Of a stretch of DNA of 64,000 nt, positions 8,406-16,815 are shown in pieces; position 1 is the stretch's first letter; every line of letters begins with the position of its first letter. The stretch is from Ferrimonas senticii DSM 18821. Its GTDB lineage: Bacteria; Pseudomonadota; Gammaproteobacteria; Enterobacterales; Shewanellaceae. The stretch is from positions 489,352 to 553,351 of the forward strand of contig NZ_AUGM01000001.1 of NCBI RefSeq assembly GCF_000422665.1, in the 5' to 3' direction. Position numbers and translations under genes: made by a program. Below the pieces are notes generated by a model. The model ran no database searches, had not been told where the DNA came from, and saw only the letters and a program-made list of their open reading frames with translations.

Positions 8406-9596
8406 TTACCAAACCGCCTTAATGGCAGCGATCAGGTGCGGCAAGTTGTCACTGGTGATCCCAGCCACGTTAATGCGGCCAGAGCCAACAATGTAGATGC
8501 CATGCTGTTCACGCAATTTGGCCACTTGTTCTGGGTTTAGGCCAGAGAAGCTGAACATGCCGTTTTGCTGCTGGATAAAACCAAAATCGAAATCGATACC
8601 GGCGCTGGCCAGGCCATCAACCAAAGCGGTGCGCATCAGTTTGATGCGATCACGCATCTGTGCCAGTTCTTGCAACCACAGCGCTTTAAGCTCGGCATCC
8701 GCCAAAATAGTGGCAACCACCTCAGCGCCGTGCGCTGGTGGGTTGGAGTAATTAGCGCGAGCGGCCCGTTTGGCTTGCGACAGAGCGCATTCGGCGGCGT
8801 CACTGCTGGCGGCAACGATGGTCATGGCGCCGATGCGCTCGTTGTACAAACCAAAGTTCTTCGAGAACGAGTTGGCGATCAGCAGTTCTGGCACTTCGGC
8901 AGCAAAGTGGCGCAGACCAGCGGCGTCGGCATCAACATCGGTGGCGAAACCTTGGTAAGCGAAATCGAACAGTGGCAGCCAACCGCGCGCCTTGGCACTG
9001 GCAGCCAGTTGTTGCCACTGCTCTAAGGTCGGATCGATGCCGGTTGGGTTGTGACAGCAACCGTGCAGCACCACCACATCATCACTAGACAGCTTATCGA
9101 GATCCGCCAGCATGCCAGCAAAATCGATGCTGCGGTTTGCGGCGTCGTAGTAACGGTACTCAGCGGTGGTCAGGCCGGCAGCAGCAAAAATCTGATGGTG
9201 GTTGGCCCAGCTTGGGTTGGAGATCCAAACTTTTTTATCGCCCAAGTTGTCTTTGATAAACTCGCCGGCGATCCGCAGCGCACCAGTACCGCCCGGCGCT
9301 TGGATACAGCGGCTACGGCCTTGCGCCAGTACCGGATGGTCACTACCAAACAGCAAGGTTTGTACCGCTTCACGATAAGCGCCGTGGCCATCGATGCCAA
9401 GGTAGCCTTTGGTCTGTTGCTGCTCAAGCATCAGCGCTTCGGCTTTTTTAACGCACTTAAGGATTGGGGTTGCCCCCAAATCGTCTTTGTAGACACCAAC
9501 GCCTAAGTTGATTTTGTTATCGCGAGTTTCCGCTTTAAACGCTTCATTAAGACCAAGGATTGGATCGGCAGGGGCTAATTTTATCTTTTCAAACAT
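8406..9596 (-). CDS. aspC: Aspartate/aromatic amino acid aminotransferase (class I)
   Basis: PLP enzyme moving amino groups between aspartate or aromatic amino acids and 2-oxoglutarate. The lysine that binds PLP lies in FSKNFGLYNERIGAM. The N terminus MFEKIKLAPADPILGLNEAF, the stretch HGCCHNPTGIDPT, and the 396-residue length match AspC/TyrB. The ATG at 9596 fits the family; the frame extends 14 codons further without support. From sequence alone I cannot separate AspC from TyrB function, so the symbol is tentative. Confidence 0.88.
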   Translation of the reverse strand: MFEKIKLAPADPILGLNEAFKAETRDNKINLGVGVYKDDLGATPILKCVKKAEALMLEQQQTKGYLGIDGHGAYREAVQTLLFGSDHPVLAQGRSRCIQAPGGTGALRIAGEFIKDNLGDKKVWISNPSWANHHQIFAAAGLTTAEYRYYDAANRSIDFAGMLADLDKLSSDDVVVLHGCCHNPTGIDPTLEQWQQLAASAKARGWLPLFDFAYQGFATDVDADAAGLRHFAAEVPELLIANSFSKNFGLYNERIGAMTIVAASSDAAECALSQAKRAARANYSNPPAHGAEVVATILADAELKALWLQELAQMRDRIKLMRTALVDGLASAGIDFDFGFIQQQNGMFSFSGLNPEQVAKLREQHGIYIVGSGRINVAGITSDNLPHLIAAIKAVW

Positions 9597-9654
9597 GGTT
9601 GTAGAGTTCAGTGAACAAATGCGAGCTAACTTTACCACCCACTGCGGTCAGTGG

Positions 9655-10710
9655 TTATCCTTTTTCTGCGCCCCGCCCTGTCATCTCTATAAAGCCATAA
9701 CCATCGTGGCTACCACTGACCACTGTTGGCCCCTCCCAGTAGTTGGTGGTTAACTGATTGCGCTGATCGCTGTTGCGACTTTTAACTGTGATATCAATTG
9801 CTTTGTCAGGGATCTTGAGCTGCCATTGAATCGGGTAGCGGCCATCGTCAAGTTCGACAAATTCTGTTGGCGTTAGCGCAAACTGATGCAGTGCTTCACT
9901 GCTACCGGTACCATCAATAAAACTGCCTTCACAGTTGTTGGCCTGATCGCCACTGCCACGCAGACAAAACACCATCACATTGCTGCCGTCATCAAGGTTA
10001 ATCGACAGCCAATCCCAACCATTAAAGCGTTGATCCAGCAGCGCCGATGACCATTCCCTATCGAGCCAGCCGCTGCCGCTAAGCTGGTACTCAACGCCAT
10101 CAGCCCGCAATGTCCCTGATGCCTGCAAACGCGGATAACTGTAGTAGTACGATGCCAGCGAGCCATCGCCGCTTTTGTCGCTAAATCCGGCTTGGCCGTG
10201 CAGCACTTTGGGCGAATCAGCAAATTGGATATCAATGGCCAGTTGGTCTTGACTGGCGGTTAAATTGAGCGGCAGATACTCGCTACCAACGCTCGCCAAC
10301 TGCCAGTTATCCAACCACGCAGCAAAGGGCACAGCGTTGATCCCCGCTTGGCCTTTGCGACCAAAGCGCTCCCACGCTTGATGCTGGCCGTTATGCTCCC
10401 ACATTAGATGCGCCATATACCACTGGCCATCCCACCAGCTGCCCTGTTGCTGCTGTGGCCCACGAAAACGAAACAAGGTGTATTGCAAGCCATGATGATC
10501 GGCATTCTGATCCCACAGATTGGCAGTCAGATACCACCACTCCAAGCCGTATTCCGGGTGAGCACCGTGGTCTTTGGGGAAGTTCAGCACTTGCCCCGGC
10601 TCAACGGTTTTACCAATACTGGCCGTTTGCGAGAGATCTTCCGCAGGTTGGCAGCCCATTAGCGCCACAATTATGGCCAACACTGCAGCATCGGTTATCC
10701 GCTGGTTCAT
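9655..10710 (-). CDS. AttH/CrtC-type lipocalin-like lipoprotein
   Basis: About 351 residues. A lipoprotein signal (basic start, hydrophobic run, lipobox-like ALMGC near residue 20) suggests anchoring to an envelope membrane. The rest, with HGAHPEYGLEWWYLTANLWD and YPRLQASGTLRADG, is typical of the AttH/hydroxyneurosporene-synthase (lipocalin-like) family. The start is ATG 10710, with AGGAG on the correct side, overlapping the stop of the permease gene as ATGA. The gene order ATPase-permease-AttH repeats a known genomic association, but the transported substrate is not established. It may act as an envelope acceptor or chaperone. Confidence 0.78.
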   Translation of the reverse strand: MNQRITDAAVLAIIVALMGCQPAEDLSQTASIGKTVEPGQVLNFPKDHGAHPEYGLEWWYLTANLWDQNADHHGLQYTLFRFRGPQQQQGSWWDGQWYMAHLMWEHNGQHQAWERFGRKGQAGINAVPFAAWLDNWQLASVGSEYLPLNLTASQDQLAIDIQFADSPKVLHGQAGFSDKSGDGSLASYYYSYPRLQASGTLRADGVEYQLSGSGWLDREWSSALLDQRFNGWDWLSINLDDGSNVMVFCLRGSGDQANNCEGSFIDGTGSSEALHQFALTPTEFVELDDGRYPIQWQLKIPDKAIDITVKSRNSDQRNQLTTNYWEGPTVVSGSHDGYGFIEMTGRGAEKG

Positions 10711-13055
10711 TGCCACTCTCCTCTTGCCGGCAGTTGCTGTTGCCTCTGTGGCAACATCGCCAGCGCTAAGGTGCTAACCAGCACCACCACGATCCACAGC
10801 CACCACTGGCCAGCTGAGAACTCAATCGGCATGCTCCAACCAAAGGATAAAGGATTAATACGCGCCAGCAGCTGCCAACCAAGTAGCATCCCCAGCGCCG
10901 CCGCAAAGGCCAAAGTAATAATCAGCAATAATCCCAACTGCGCCAGTCGCAACAGCTTTAATGTGCGCGGTTCGATGCCCAAGGTGGCCAGCAGTTGGTT
11001 GCTGTCGCCCCAGCGGCGCCACTGCGCCATCAAGCTGGCGATCCACGCTAACATCGCAACCCCAAGGGTCAGCCAGGCCAGCGCGTCGGTGATGGCAAAG
11101 GTGCGGCTAAATAGCGAGCGCGCGGTGTCCAACACCTGTTGCTGCCAGTTGATCGCGCCGTGAGGGATCCCCAGCGCCAACAGATGCTGTTCAATTTGTG
11201 GGTTAAATTGCATGCTCGTGGTTTGGATGCCCAGCCCCAGTAGCGGCATCTCGCCCATTTGCGCCACACCAAACCCACGCTCAAGGGAAATTTCCCAGCG
11301 CGGATTACCGTAGTCGTAGTAGATCCCCGCTATGCGGCAACCGATTTCACTGTTGCCACTGTTAAAGCGGATCGACTGCCCAAGGCTAAGCCCTTGCTGT
11401 AACGCCATCGGCTCGTTGATCAAACACTGGCCGTTAGCCGCCGCCTGCCACCACTTTGGCTCGACCGCTTTAAAGTGAAAGGTATCACTGGGCTGCTGGC
11501 GGGATTCAATCACTTTTATCTGCAGCGGCTGACCTAGATATTGGCCGCTGCGCTGACTTAAGCTTTTGATGTCGGTAATGCTATCGATGTTGGCCAGTTG
11601 CCGCTGCCAATTGAGTAATTGCGCGCCGCTGCCGTGGATATAGGCCACAGCAAACAACCGCTGTTGCAGATGGCCATCCAGCGCCACCGCGAACGATCCG
11701 GTCAAAATTCGGGTAGCCACCGCCGTCGCCAATGCCAAGGTGATGGCAATCAGCGCGGTGTTTAGGCCCTGCCGATGGGCCATCAGATCGGCAATGGTCC
11801 AGCGGCTTAATACCCGTTCGCGTTGGCCAATAAGCGGCAACATGCGACTGAGCAGCTGCAGTAACCACGCCAGTAAATTGGGCAGAACGATGATCGCCAG
11901 CAGCACCGTCAATGCCGATAACAGCAGCGATTGCCCTTGGGTTTGCGCTCGACTGGTTAGCCACAGCACCATCATCGCCAGCGGCAGCAGCAACAGTTGG
12001 CCACATTGACGCTGGCGCTTGGCCGGGGTTAGTTGCAATACCACCAGCAATGCCAACGTCAGACCGATCATTAAAATTGACCGCCCTGCCTGCGACCAAT
12101 CCCAATTAAGGGTTAACACGCTATCGGATTGATACAGCATGGTTAACGTCAGCTCGACCCCGGGTGCCAGCCAGTTCGCCAAATGGAGTCCCAGCACCGC
12201 CCCCAAAATGCCGCACAGCAGACTTAACAGCACCAGTTCGCTGAACGACCAGCACAGCAGTTGCGCTCGGGTGACGCCAAGTTCGCTTAAAATCGCCAAT
12301 CGCGGCTGGCGATGATCCAGCAAACTGGAAACGGCGTGCAGCACCAATAAACCACCGACCAAAAAGCTCAGCAGCCCCAGGGCACGTAGATTAAGACTAA
12401 ACGCTGCCAACAGCGGCCGTGACTCTTCGGCTTGTTGCTGCCGCAGCTGCAGATCGGCCGGTAAATTACGCTGTAACCACTGCTGCTGTGACGCCGACAG
12501 TGTCGCGATCTCAAGTAATGTCACCATCTCACCACTGCCGAGCAGCGCCGCCGCGGGAGCGATGTCCATCATTAGCCACCCCCCAACACCATCGATAGCG
12601 GTCAACGGTGGTAACGTCTGACCACTACGACTGCGAACTTGGCCACGCTCGTCAACGGCCAATCGATTGATGGTGCTTTGACTTGCAAGGGTCTGCCAGT
12701 GATCGCCGCCAGTAATATTTGGCAGTGACTGCCCCCGTAGTGGTAACCACTGGTTATCATCCAGTTGAATTTGACCGATCAATACCGGCTCGGCAGCGAT
12801 CCCATGGCGGCGCAGCTGAAGCCAAAAGTCACGGCTGATTTGGTGGCCAGGCGACAGCGAATAGATCCGAAAGCCTGGCGCTTGCTTGCTGGTTTGTTCC
12901 GCCGTTTGAAAACTGCTGTTGGCCGCCCGATTTAGATTCTCGACACCATTAAACAGCGCTGCCGCCAACACCAACCCCAGCAGCAGCCACAGATACAACT
13001 GCCAGTGGCGGCGCCACTCGCCCAACGAAAGCATTAGCCATTGTGAGATAGTCAT
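10707..13055 (-). CDS. FtsX/MacB-like ABC transporter permease, single large subunit
   Basis: About 782 residues. An N-terminal helix (YLWLLLGLVLAAALFNGVE) is followed by a large extracytoplasmic domain, a group of helices (GLLSFLVGGLLVLHAVSSLL onward), a second soluble domain, and a C-terminal helix group. This is the duplicated FtsX-type layout of permeases acting on envelope substrates rather than pumping through a channel. ATG 13055 overlaps the upstream ATPase stop as ATGA, and the 3' end overlaps the AttH-like gene in the same way. All three are therefore translationally coupled. Confidence 0.82.
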   Translation of the reverse strand: MTISQWLMLSLGEWRRHWQLYLWLLLGLVLAAALFNGVENLNRAANSSFQTAEQTSKQAPGFRIYSLSPGHQISRDFWLQLRRHGIAAEPVLIGQIQLDDNQWLPLRGQSLPNITGGDHWQTLASQSTINRLAVDERGQVRSRSGQTLPPLTAIDGVGGWLMMDIAPAAALLGSGEMVTLLEIATLSASQQQWLQRNLPADLQLRQQQAEESRPLLAAFSLNLRALGLLSFLVGGLLVLHAVSSLLDHRQPRLAILSELGVTRAQLLCWSFSELVLLSLLCGILGAVLGLHLANWLAPGVELTLTMLYQSDSVLTLNWDWSQAGRSILMIGLTLALLVVLQLTPAKRQRQCGQLLLLPLAMMVLWLTSRAQTQGQSLLLSALTVLLAIIVLPNLLAWLLQLLSRMLPLIGQRERVLSRWTIADLMAHRQGLNTALIAITLALATAVATRILTGSFAVALDGHLQQRLFAVAYIHGSGAQLLNWQRQLANIDSITDIKSLSQRSGQYLGQPLQIKVIESRQQPSDTFHFKAVEPKWWQAAANGQCLINEPMALQQGLSLGQSIRFNSGNSEIGCRIAGIYYDYGNPRWEISLERGFGVAQMGEMPLLGLGIQTTSMQFNPQIEQHLLALGIPHGAINWQQQVLDTARSLFSRTFAITDALAWLTLGVAMLAWIASLMAQWRRWGDSNQLLATLGIEPRTLKLLRLAQLGLLLIITLAFAAALGMLLGWQLLARINPLSFGWSMPIEFSAGQWWLWIVVVLVSTLALAMLPQRQQQLPARGEWQ

Positions 13056-13720
13056 GCACCGGCCACCGCATTGAGGCTGCCATTGCGTAACTGCCATTGG
13101 CTTTCAAAGCGCTTAGCCAAGCGCAAGCTGTGGGTAACCATTATCAAGGTGGCATTTTGTTGGTGGCACAGCTGCTGCAGCAGTTGGCAAACATTATCCG
13201 CCGCATCGCTATCAAGGTTACCAGTTGGTTCGTCGGCCAGTACTAACGCCGGCCGGTGGATAAGTGCGCGGGCGATGGCAACCCGTTGCTGCTCGCCACC
13301 GGATAGGCTTTGCGGCAAACGATCGATCACGTGACCGATATTAAGCTGTTCCAGCAGTTGTGGCAGCAACGGCGGTTGCCCTTGGCCGCCCGCCAGTTGG
13401 TAGGAGAGCAAGATATTGTCACGGGCGGATAGGGTTGAAAGTAGCCGACAGTCCTGGAACACCATCCCTTGGCTGCGGCGTTGGCGGGCGCGCTCGGCAG
13501 GATTGAGTTGTGACAGCGGCTTGCCGGCAACCTGAATTTCACCCTGTTGCAGCGGCTCCAAGGCACCGATCAGCCTCAACAAGGTGGTTTTACCAGCGCC
13601 AGAGTCACCGGTCAGCGCCACCTGTGCACCGGCCGCAAATTGGTGATCGATGCTATCAAGGATCAACCGTTCACTGTCGCCGTCTTTGCGAGTAAATCGA
13701 AGCTTTTCCAGTGTAACCAC
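13052..13720 (-). CDS. LolD/MacB-type ABC transporter ATPase
   Basis: About 222 residues with Walker A GDSGAGKTT, signature LSGGEQQR, Walker B LVLADEPTGNLD and the switch histidine in MVTHS. LolD/MacB-type ATPases energise FtsX-like permeases. A GTG start at 13720 is preferred: it is preceded by AGGGG at a 7-base distance and gives the usual start VVTLEKLRF. The open frame continues to 13765 without a family match. First gene of the ATPase-permease-AttH operon. Confidence 0.85.
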   Translation of the reverse strand: MVTLEKLRFTRKDGDSERLILDSIDHQFAAGAQVALTGDSGAGKTTLLRLIGALEPLQQGEIQVAGKPLSQLNPAERARQRRSQGMVFQDCRLLSTLSARDNILLSYQLAGGQGQPPLLPQLLEQLNIGHVIDRLPQSLSGGEQQRVAIARALIHRPALVLADEPTGNLDSDAADNVCQLLQQLCHQQNATLIMVTHSLRLAKRFESQWQLRNGSLNAVAGA

Positions 13721-13825
13721 GCCAGGTCCCCTATCGACTGCGAAAGCGCTTAATGCGCTGACCAATGGTTATTTCGCGTTATCCGCTACGCCAAATAACC
13801 TTACGCCAATAAGGGAAAGATGTGA

Positions 13826-14998
13826 TCAGTGTCTCACTGCAAAAAGTAGGATATTCCGAGGAGTTAGCCGAGCATGGCAGAAACGACTAAGGCTAACGCT
13901 GTAGCCGCCCTCTTCCATATAGCAGGCTCGATCCAGCACCAGTGCCATCTCGATCGCCGGCCGAAACAGTTGTCGAGCCAGTTCCAAGCGCCGATAGCGA
14001 TGCCACTGCTGCTTGCCTTGGGCAAGGTAACCGGCAAAATCGGCGTTAGCGGGCAGCGACAGCGCCAACTCGCCAGCGGCCCAGTGGCAAAAGTCACTGA
14101 ATTCGCCACTCAACACTTTTTTAGAGAATGACGGCAACGGCTGGGCTTGCAGCAGATCCGCCAGTAACGCTTGTAAACCATAGCGATAGCTAAGCTCTTG
14201 GGCGCGTAAGCGCTGCACCCGCAGTGGCGCGGTGCTGGTTTGCGCTACTGCTAAGCGTAGGTGCGACTTTTCAAAATCCAGCGCTTGCCCTGCGCCCGAC
14301 AATGGCCGATAGCGCGGCATTTGGGTTAAGTGATAACAACAAGGGCTGATCGCCACCTGTTCGGTGCCCGCCGCACGGGTCAGTGCCAACAAGCGCAGAT
14401 GCAGATCGCCACAAGCGTGCAAGGCCACCGCCCGTTGTTGACCAATGACGGTGCCGCTGGCGGCCTCGGAAAGCGCGTCGACACACAGCATTTGCTGATT
14501 AACACCGCTGCGCTGTGCCAGTTGTGCACCGTCATCGCAAAGTTGCTGATCGTACTCCACTGATGTAATGGTGGCATCATGTTGCAGCGCAAACATCCGC
14601 CCTAAGTGCCCTTTGCCGGAACACCATTCAAGCAACCTGCCGTTGCTCGCCGGTAACGCCGCCACAAACTGGCTGATCTGTTCCAGTTTTCGCCCAGGCA
14701 CATGGGCAAATTGGCGCGGATTAATGGCCTTTGGCAATGGCGCCTCGGTCACAGGCTGTTGCCACAGCGATTGCAATGCAGATAGTTCTGGCAACCACGC
14801 GCTGGCAGCATTGATCAGTTGATCATGGTCGTCTTCAAAGGTTTTCACTTGCTCATCGGTCAGTGCCAACAGCCAGCCACCCAATTGTTGGTGCGTCTGC
14901 AGCCAATCCGGGTTGAGATTTTGATAGCAGGAGTGCCACCACAAACTGCGGTGACAAGTTAGCAGCTCTGTGAGCTGCTGTAATTGCGAAGCGTGCAT
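13826..14998 (-). CDS. SAM-dependent methyltransferase-like protein
   Basis: About 390 residues. The central part holds a Rossmann methyltransferase core: motif I in LLEWCSGKGHLGRMFA, then TSVEYDQQL (motif II acidic residue) and VALHACGDLHLRLL, ending with ISPCCYHL. This pattern (CSGKGHLG, HACGDL, CCYH) is that of a family related to eukaryotic METTL25-type proteins. The substrate is unknown. The flanking helical regions are not recognised. ATG 14998 is the start used. It follows pssA after a terminator, so it probably has its own promoter or relies on read-through. Confidence 0.72.
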   Translation of the reverse strand: MHASQLQQLTELLTCHRSLWWHSCYQNLNPDWLQTHQQLGGWLLALTDEQVKTFEDDHDQLINAASAWLPELSALQSLWQQPVTEAPLPKAINPRQFAHVPGRKLEQISQFVAALPASNGRLLEWCSGKGHLGRMFALQHDATITSVEYDQQLCDDGAQLAQRSGVNQQMLCVDALSEAASGTVIGQQRAVALHACGDLHLRLLALTRAAGTEQVAISPCCYHLTQMPRYRPLSGAGQALDFEKSHLRLAVAQTSTAPLRVQRLRAQELSYRYGLQALLADLLQAQPLPSFSKKVLSGEFSDFCHWAAGELALSLPANADFAGYLAQGKQQWHRYRRLELARQLFRPAIEMALVLDRACYMEEGGYSVSLSRFCHARLTPRNILLFAVRH

Positions 14999-15018
14999 GA
15001 CGACTCTCAAAAAGCAAA

Positions 15019-15042
15019 AAAGGCAGCGAGTGCTGCCTTTTG
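15019..15042 (-). terminator. Terminator after pssA
   Basis: The stem AAAGGCAGC/GCTGCCTTT with a short loop is followed on the minus strand by a T run. It lies between the pssA stop and the methyltransferase gene. Confidence 0.85.
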
Positions 15043-15055
15043 GATATGACGAGGC

Positions 15056-16408
15056 TTACAACATCCGTTTTAACAACAGATCGGCTTTTACGCGGCGCAG
15101 ACGCTTTAATAGCTTAGCGACCTTTTCAGGGTACTCTTTACTGTCTTGGATCGCATCAAAGTGAGTTACCCGACTGGTATCGCGCAAAATGCATTGCCGC
15201 TCTTCACTAAAGCGCTCCGCCAACTGTCCGGAACGATCTTGCAGCAACAGCCCATTTTCCAGATCCAACGCCCACGCCCGTGGATTTAAGTTGTTACCGG
15301 TTAACAGGTAGCAGCTGTCATCAACCTGTATACCTTTGAGGTGATAGCTGTGGTCGCCACAACGCCACAACTGCAGATGCAAACGGCCGCCATCAATATG
15401 CTTCTGGTGGCGACGAGCAAACCGCTTAAGGTTTTGTTCATACAGGTACGGCAACGCCGACACCGCAGAGAACGGCTGATCCGGCGGACTGTAAAAATCG
15501 TTGGCGGTCTTATCGCCGACCACGATGGTGATCTCCACCCCACGTTTAAGCAACTTACCGATGGCACTGGTCAGTGGCGCCGGTAAATTGAAATATGGCG
15601 TGCAGATAAACACCCGCTGCTGGGCGCTGCTAAGCAGTCGCACGATGGTTTGATTAAGACGGTTGTTGTAGCGCCCAAGCCCAACCAACGGGTAAACGCT
15701 AATATCACCGTCACCGCTGTGCGGCGCTAGCTGGTATTCAGCACGGCTTAGACACTGCTTGAAATCACGAATGCTGCGCCGCAACGACTTCGCCGTTGGC
15801 ACCGGCGTTTCCAGCAACGACACCACCGCCTCATGACCAATCAGATCTTGCGCCATAAAGCGCACCATTGCATCGGCCAAAGTTGCATCGTGCAGCAGAT
15901 GATAACGGTCGTAACGGTAACGTTGATGCCAACCCAAGTAGACATCGTTGATGCTCGCACCGCTATAAACCACGGTGTCGTCAATCACGAACCCTTTGAG
16001 GTGTAACACCCCGGAGAACTCTCGGCTTTTGACCGGTACCCCATAGATGCCGATTGGGCTGAGCGGGTATTGGCTGGCCCAGTTGCGATAAAACTGGTCG
16101 TTGCCAACCTGTGGCCCTTTGCCTATCAAGCCACGCTGAGCTCGGTGGAAGTCCACCAACACTTGAATGTCCAACTGGCTATTGCGTTGTTTCGCCTGAT
16201 ACAACTCAGTCAAGATGGAGCGGCCGGCGTCATCATCTTGCAGATAAAGTGCGGCGATGTAGATGCGCGTCTGGGCGCCGCGGATCAGCGCGATCAGACG
16301 TTGGCGGTACGCCTCGGTGGTGGTGATAACTTCGATCTGTTCATGACGAACGGCCACGCCCTTAAGGCGCGCTAACCAAAGTTCAAAGGATTGACTAGCC
16401 ACTTGCAT
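15056..16408 (-). CDS. pssA: CDP-diacylglycerol-serine O-phosphatidyltransferase PssA
   Basis: Makes phosphatidylserine from CDP-diacylglycerol and serine, the committed step to phosphatidylethanolamine. It is a phospholipase-D-fold enzyme with two HKD-type motifs: HLKGFVIDDTVVYSGASIND and HLKGIQVDDSCYLLTGNNLN. Length 450 matches E. coli PssA (451). It acts at the membrane surface. The region before the start holds an 8-bp hairpin. Confidence 0.93.
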   Translation of the reverse strand: MQVASQSFELWLARLKGVAVRHEQIEVITTTEAYRQRLIALIRGAQTRIYIAALYLQDDDAGRSILTELYQAKQRNSQLDIQVLVDFHRAQRGLIGKGPQVGNDQFYRNWASQYPLSPIGIYGVPVKSREFSGVLHLKGFVIDDTVVYSGASINDVYLGWHQRYRYDRYHLLHDATLADAMVRFMAQDLIGHEAVVSLLETPVPTAKSLRRSIRDFKQCLSRAEYQLAPHSGDGDISVYPLVGLGRYNNRLNQTIVRLLSSAQQRVFICTPYFNLPAPLTSAIGKLLKRGVEITIVVGDKTANDFYSPPDQPFSAVSALPYLYEQNLKRFARRHQKHIDGGRLHLQLWRCGDHSYHLKGIQVDDSCYLLTGNNLNPRAWALDLENGLLLQDRSGQLAERFSEERQCILRDTSRVTHFDAIQDSKEYPEKVAKLLKRLRRVKADLLLKRML

Positions 16409-16419
16409 AGTATTTTAGC

Positions 16420-16442
16420 GGCCAAGCAACCTAGGCTTGGCC
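16420..16442 (-). promoter_or_regulatory. Hairpin in the pssA leader
   Basis: GGCCAAGC (16420-16427) pairs exactly with GCTTGGCC (16435-16442) around a 7-base loop. In the pssA mRNA it would sit about 12 bases before the start codon, with a TAGG sequence in the loop that could be the ribosome binding site. A role in translation control is inference. Confidence 0.4.
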
Positions 16443-16815
16443 AATGAAAACCTTCTGTTTTCCGCGCTATGACTGCGTCTGGCTGGCTATTTTCAACAAA
16501 ATGCTGATGCGCCGCCACGGTCATCGGGATTGAGTATGGCTGGCTAGTAAAACAGACCAAAATCGGCAGAGCAAGCACCAAATGACGGCAACGCCACTAG
16601 GCTCGCATCAAAACCCGCCGCTTAGGCAAATAAAGCGATAATTCGGACAGTTACCGCGGCAGAGCCGGCTAAGAATAAACCAGCGCTAAGGATGCCAAAA
16701 AGAAGATTGATGTCATAATAGCGGCGGTTGCGATTAGGGCAGAACGTAAGTCATGGTTCATGGCGCGGCTCTCTAATAGTGATTCTCGACATTGTTCAAC
16801 AAGTATGGGTTATGG
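16443..16815. other. Intergenic region between pssA and dacB
   Basis: Must contain the divergent promoters of pssA and dacB. Apart from the pssA leader hairpin and the doubtful small membrane frame on the minus strand, I see no repeat, RNA gene or clear operator here. Confidence 0.5.
16622..16761 (-). pseudogene. Possible small two-helix membrane protein, apparently frameshifted
   Basis: From ATG 16761 the frame reads MNHDLRSALIATAAIMTSIF and continues as a hydrophobic stretch to a stop at 16669-16671 (30 codons). A second frame, -1 relative to the first and without its own start, continues with FGILSAGLFLAGSAAVTVRI and stops at 16622-16624. Joined near the TTCTTTTTGG run they would give a ~45-residue protein with two hydrophobic segments. 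AGAGAG precedes the ATG. This may be a decayed gene, a sequencing error or chance. I do not recognise it. Confidence 0.25.

Noticed and set aside
15050-15066. Ter-like GGATGTTGTAAG at the end of pssA
   Set aside because: The key C of the core is replaced by G and the match lies in the last codons and stop of pssA, so chance is the simpler reading.
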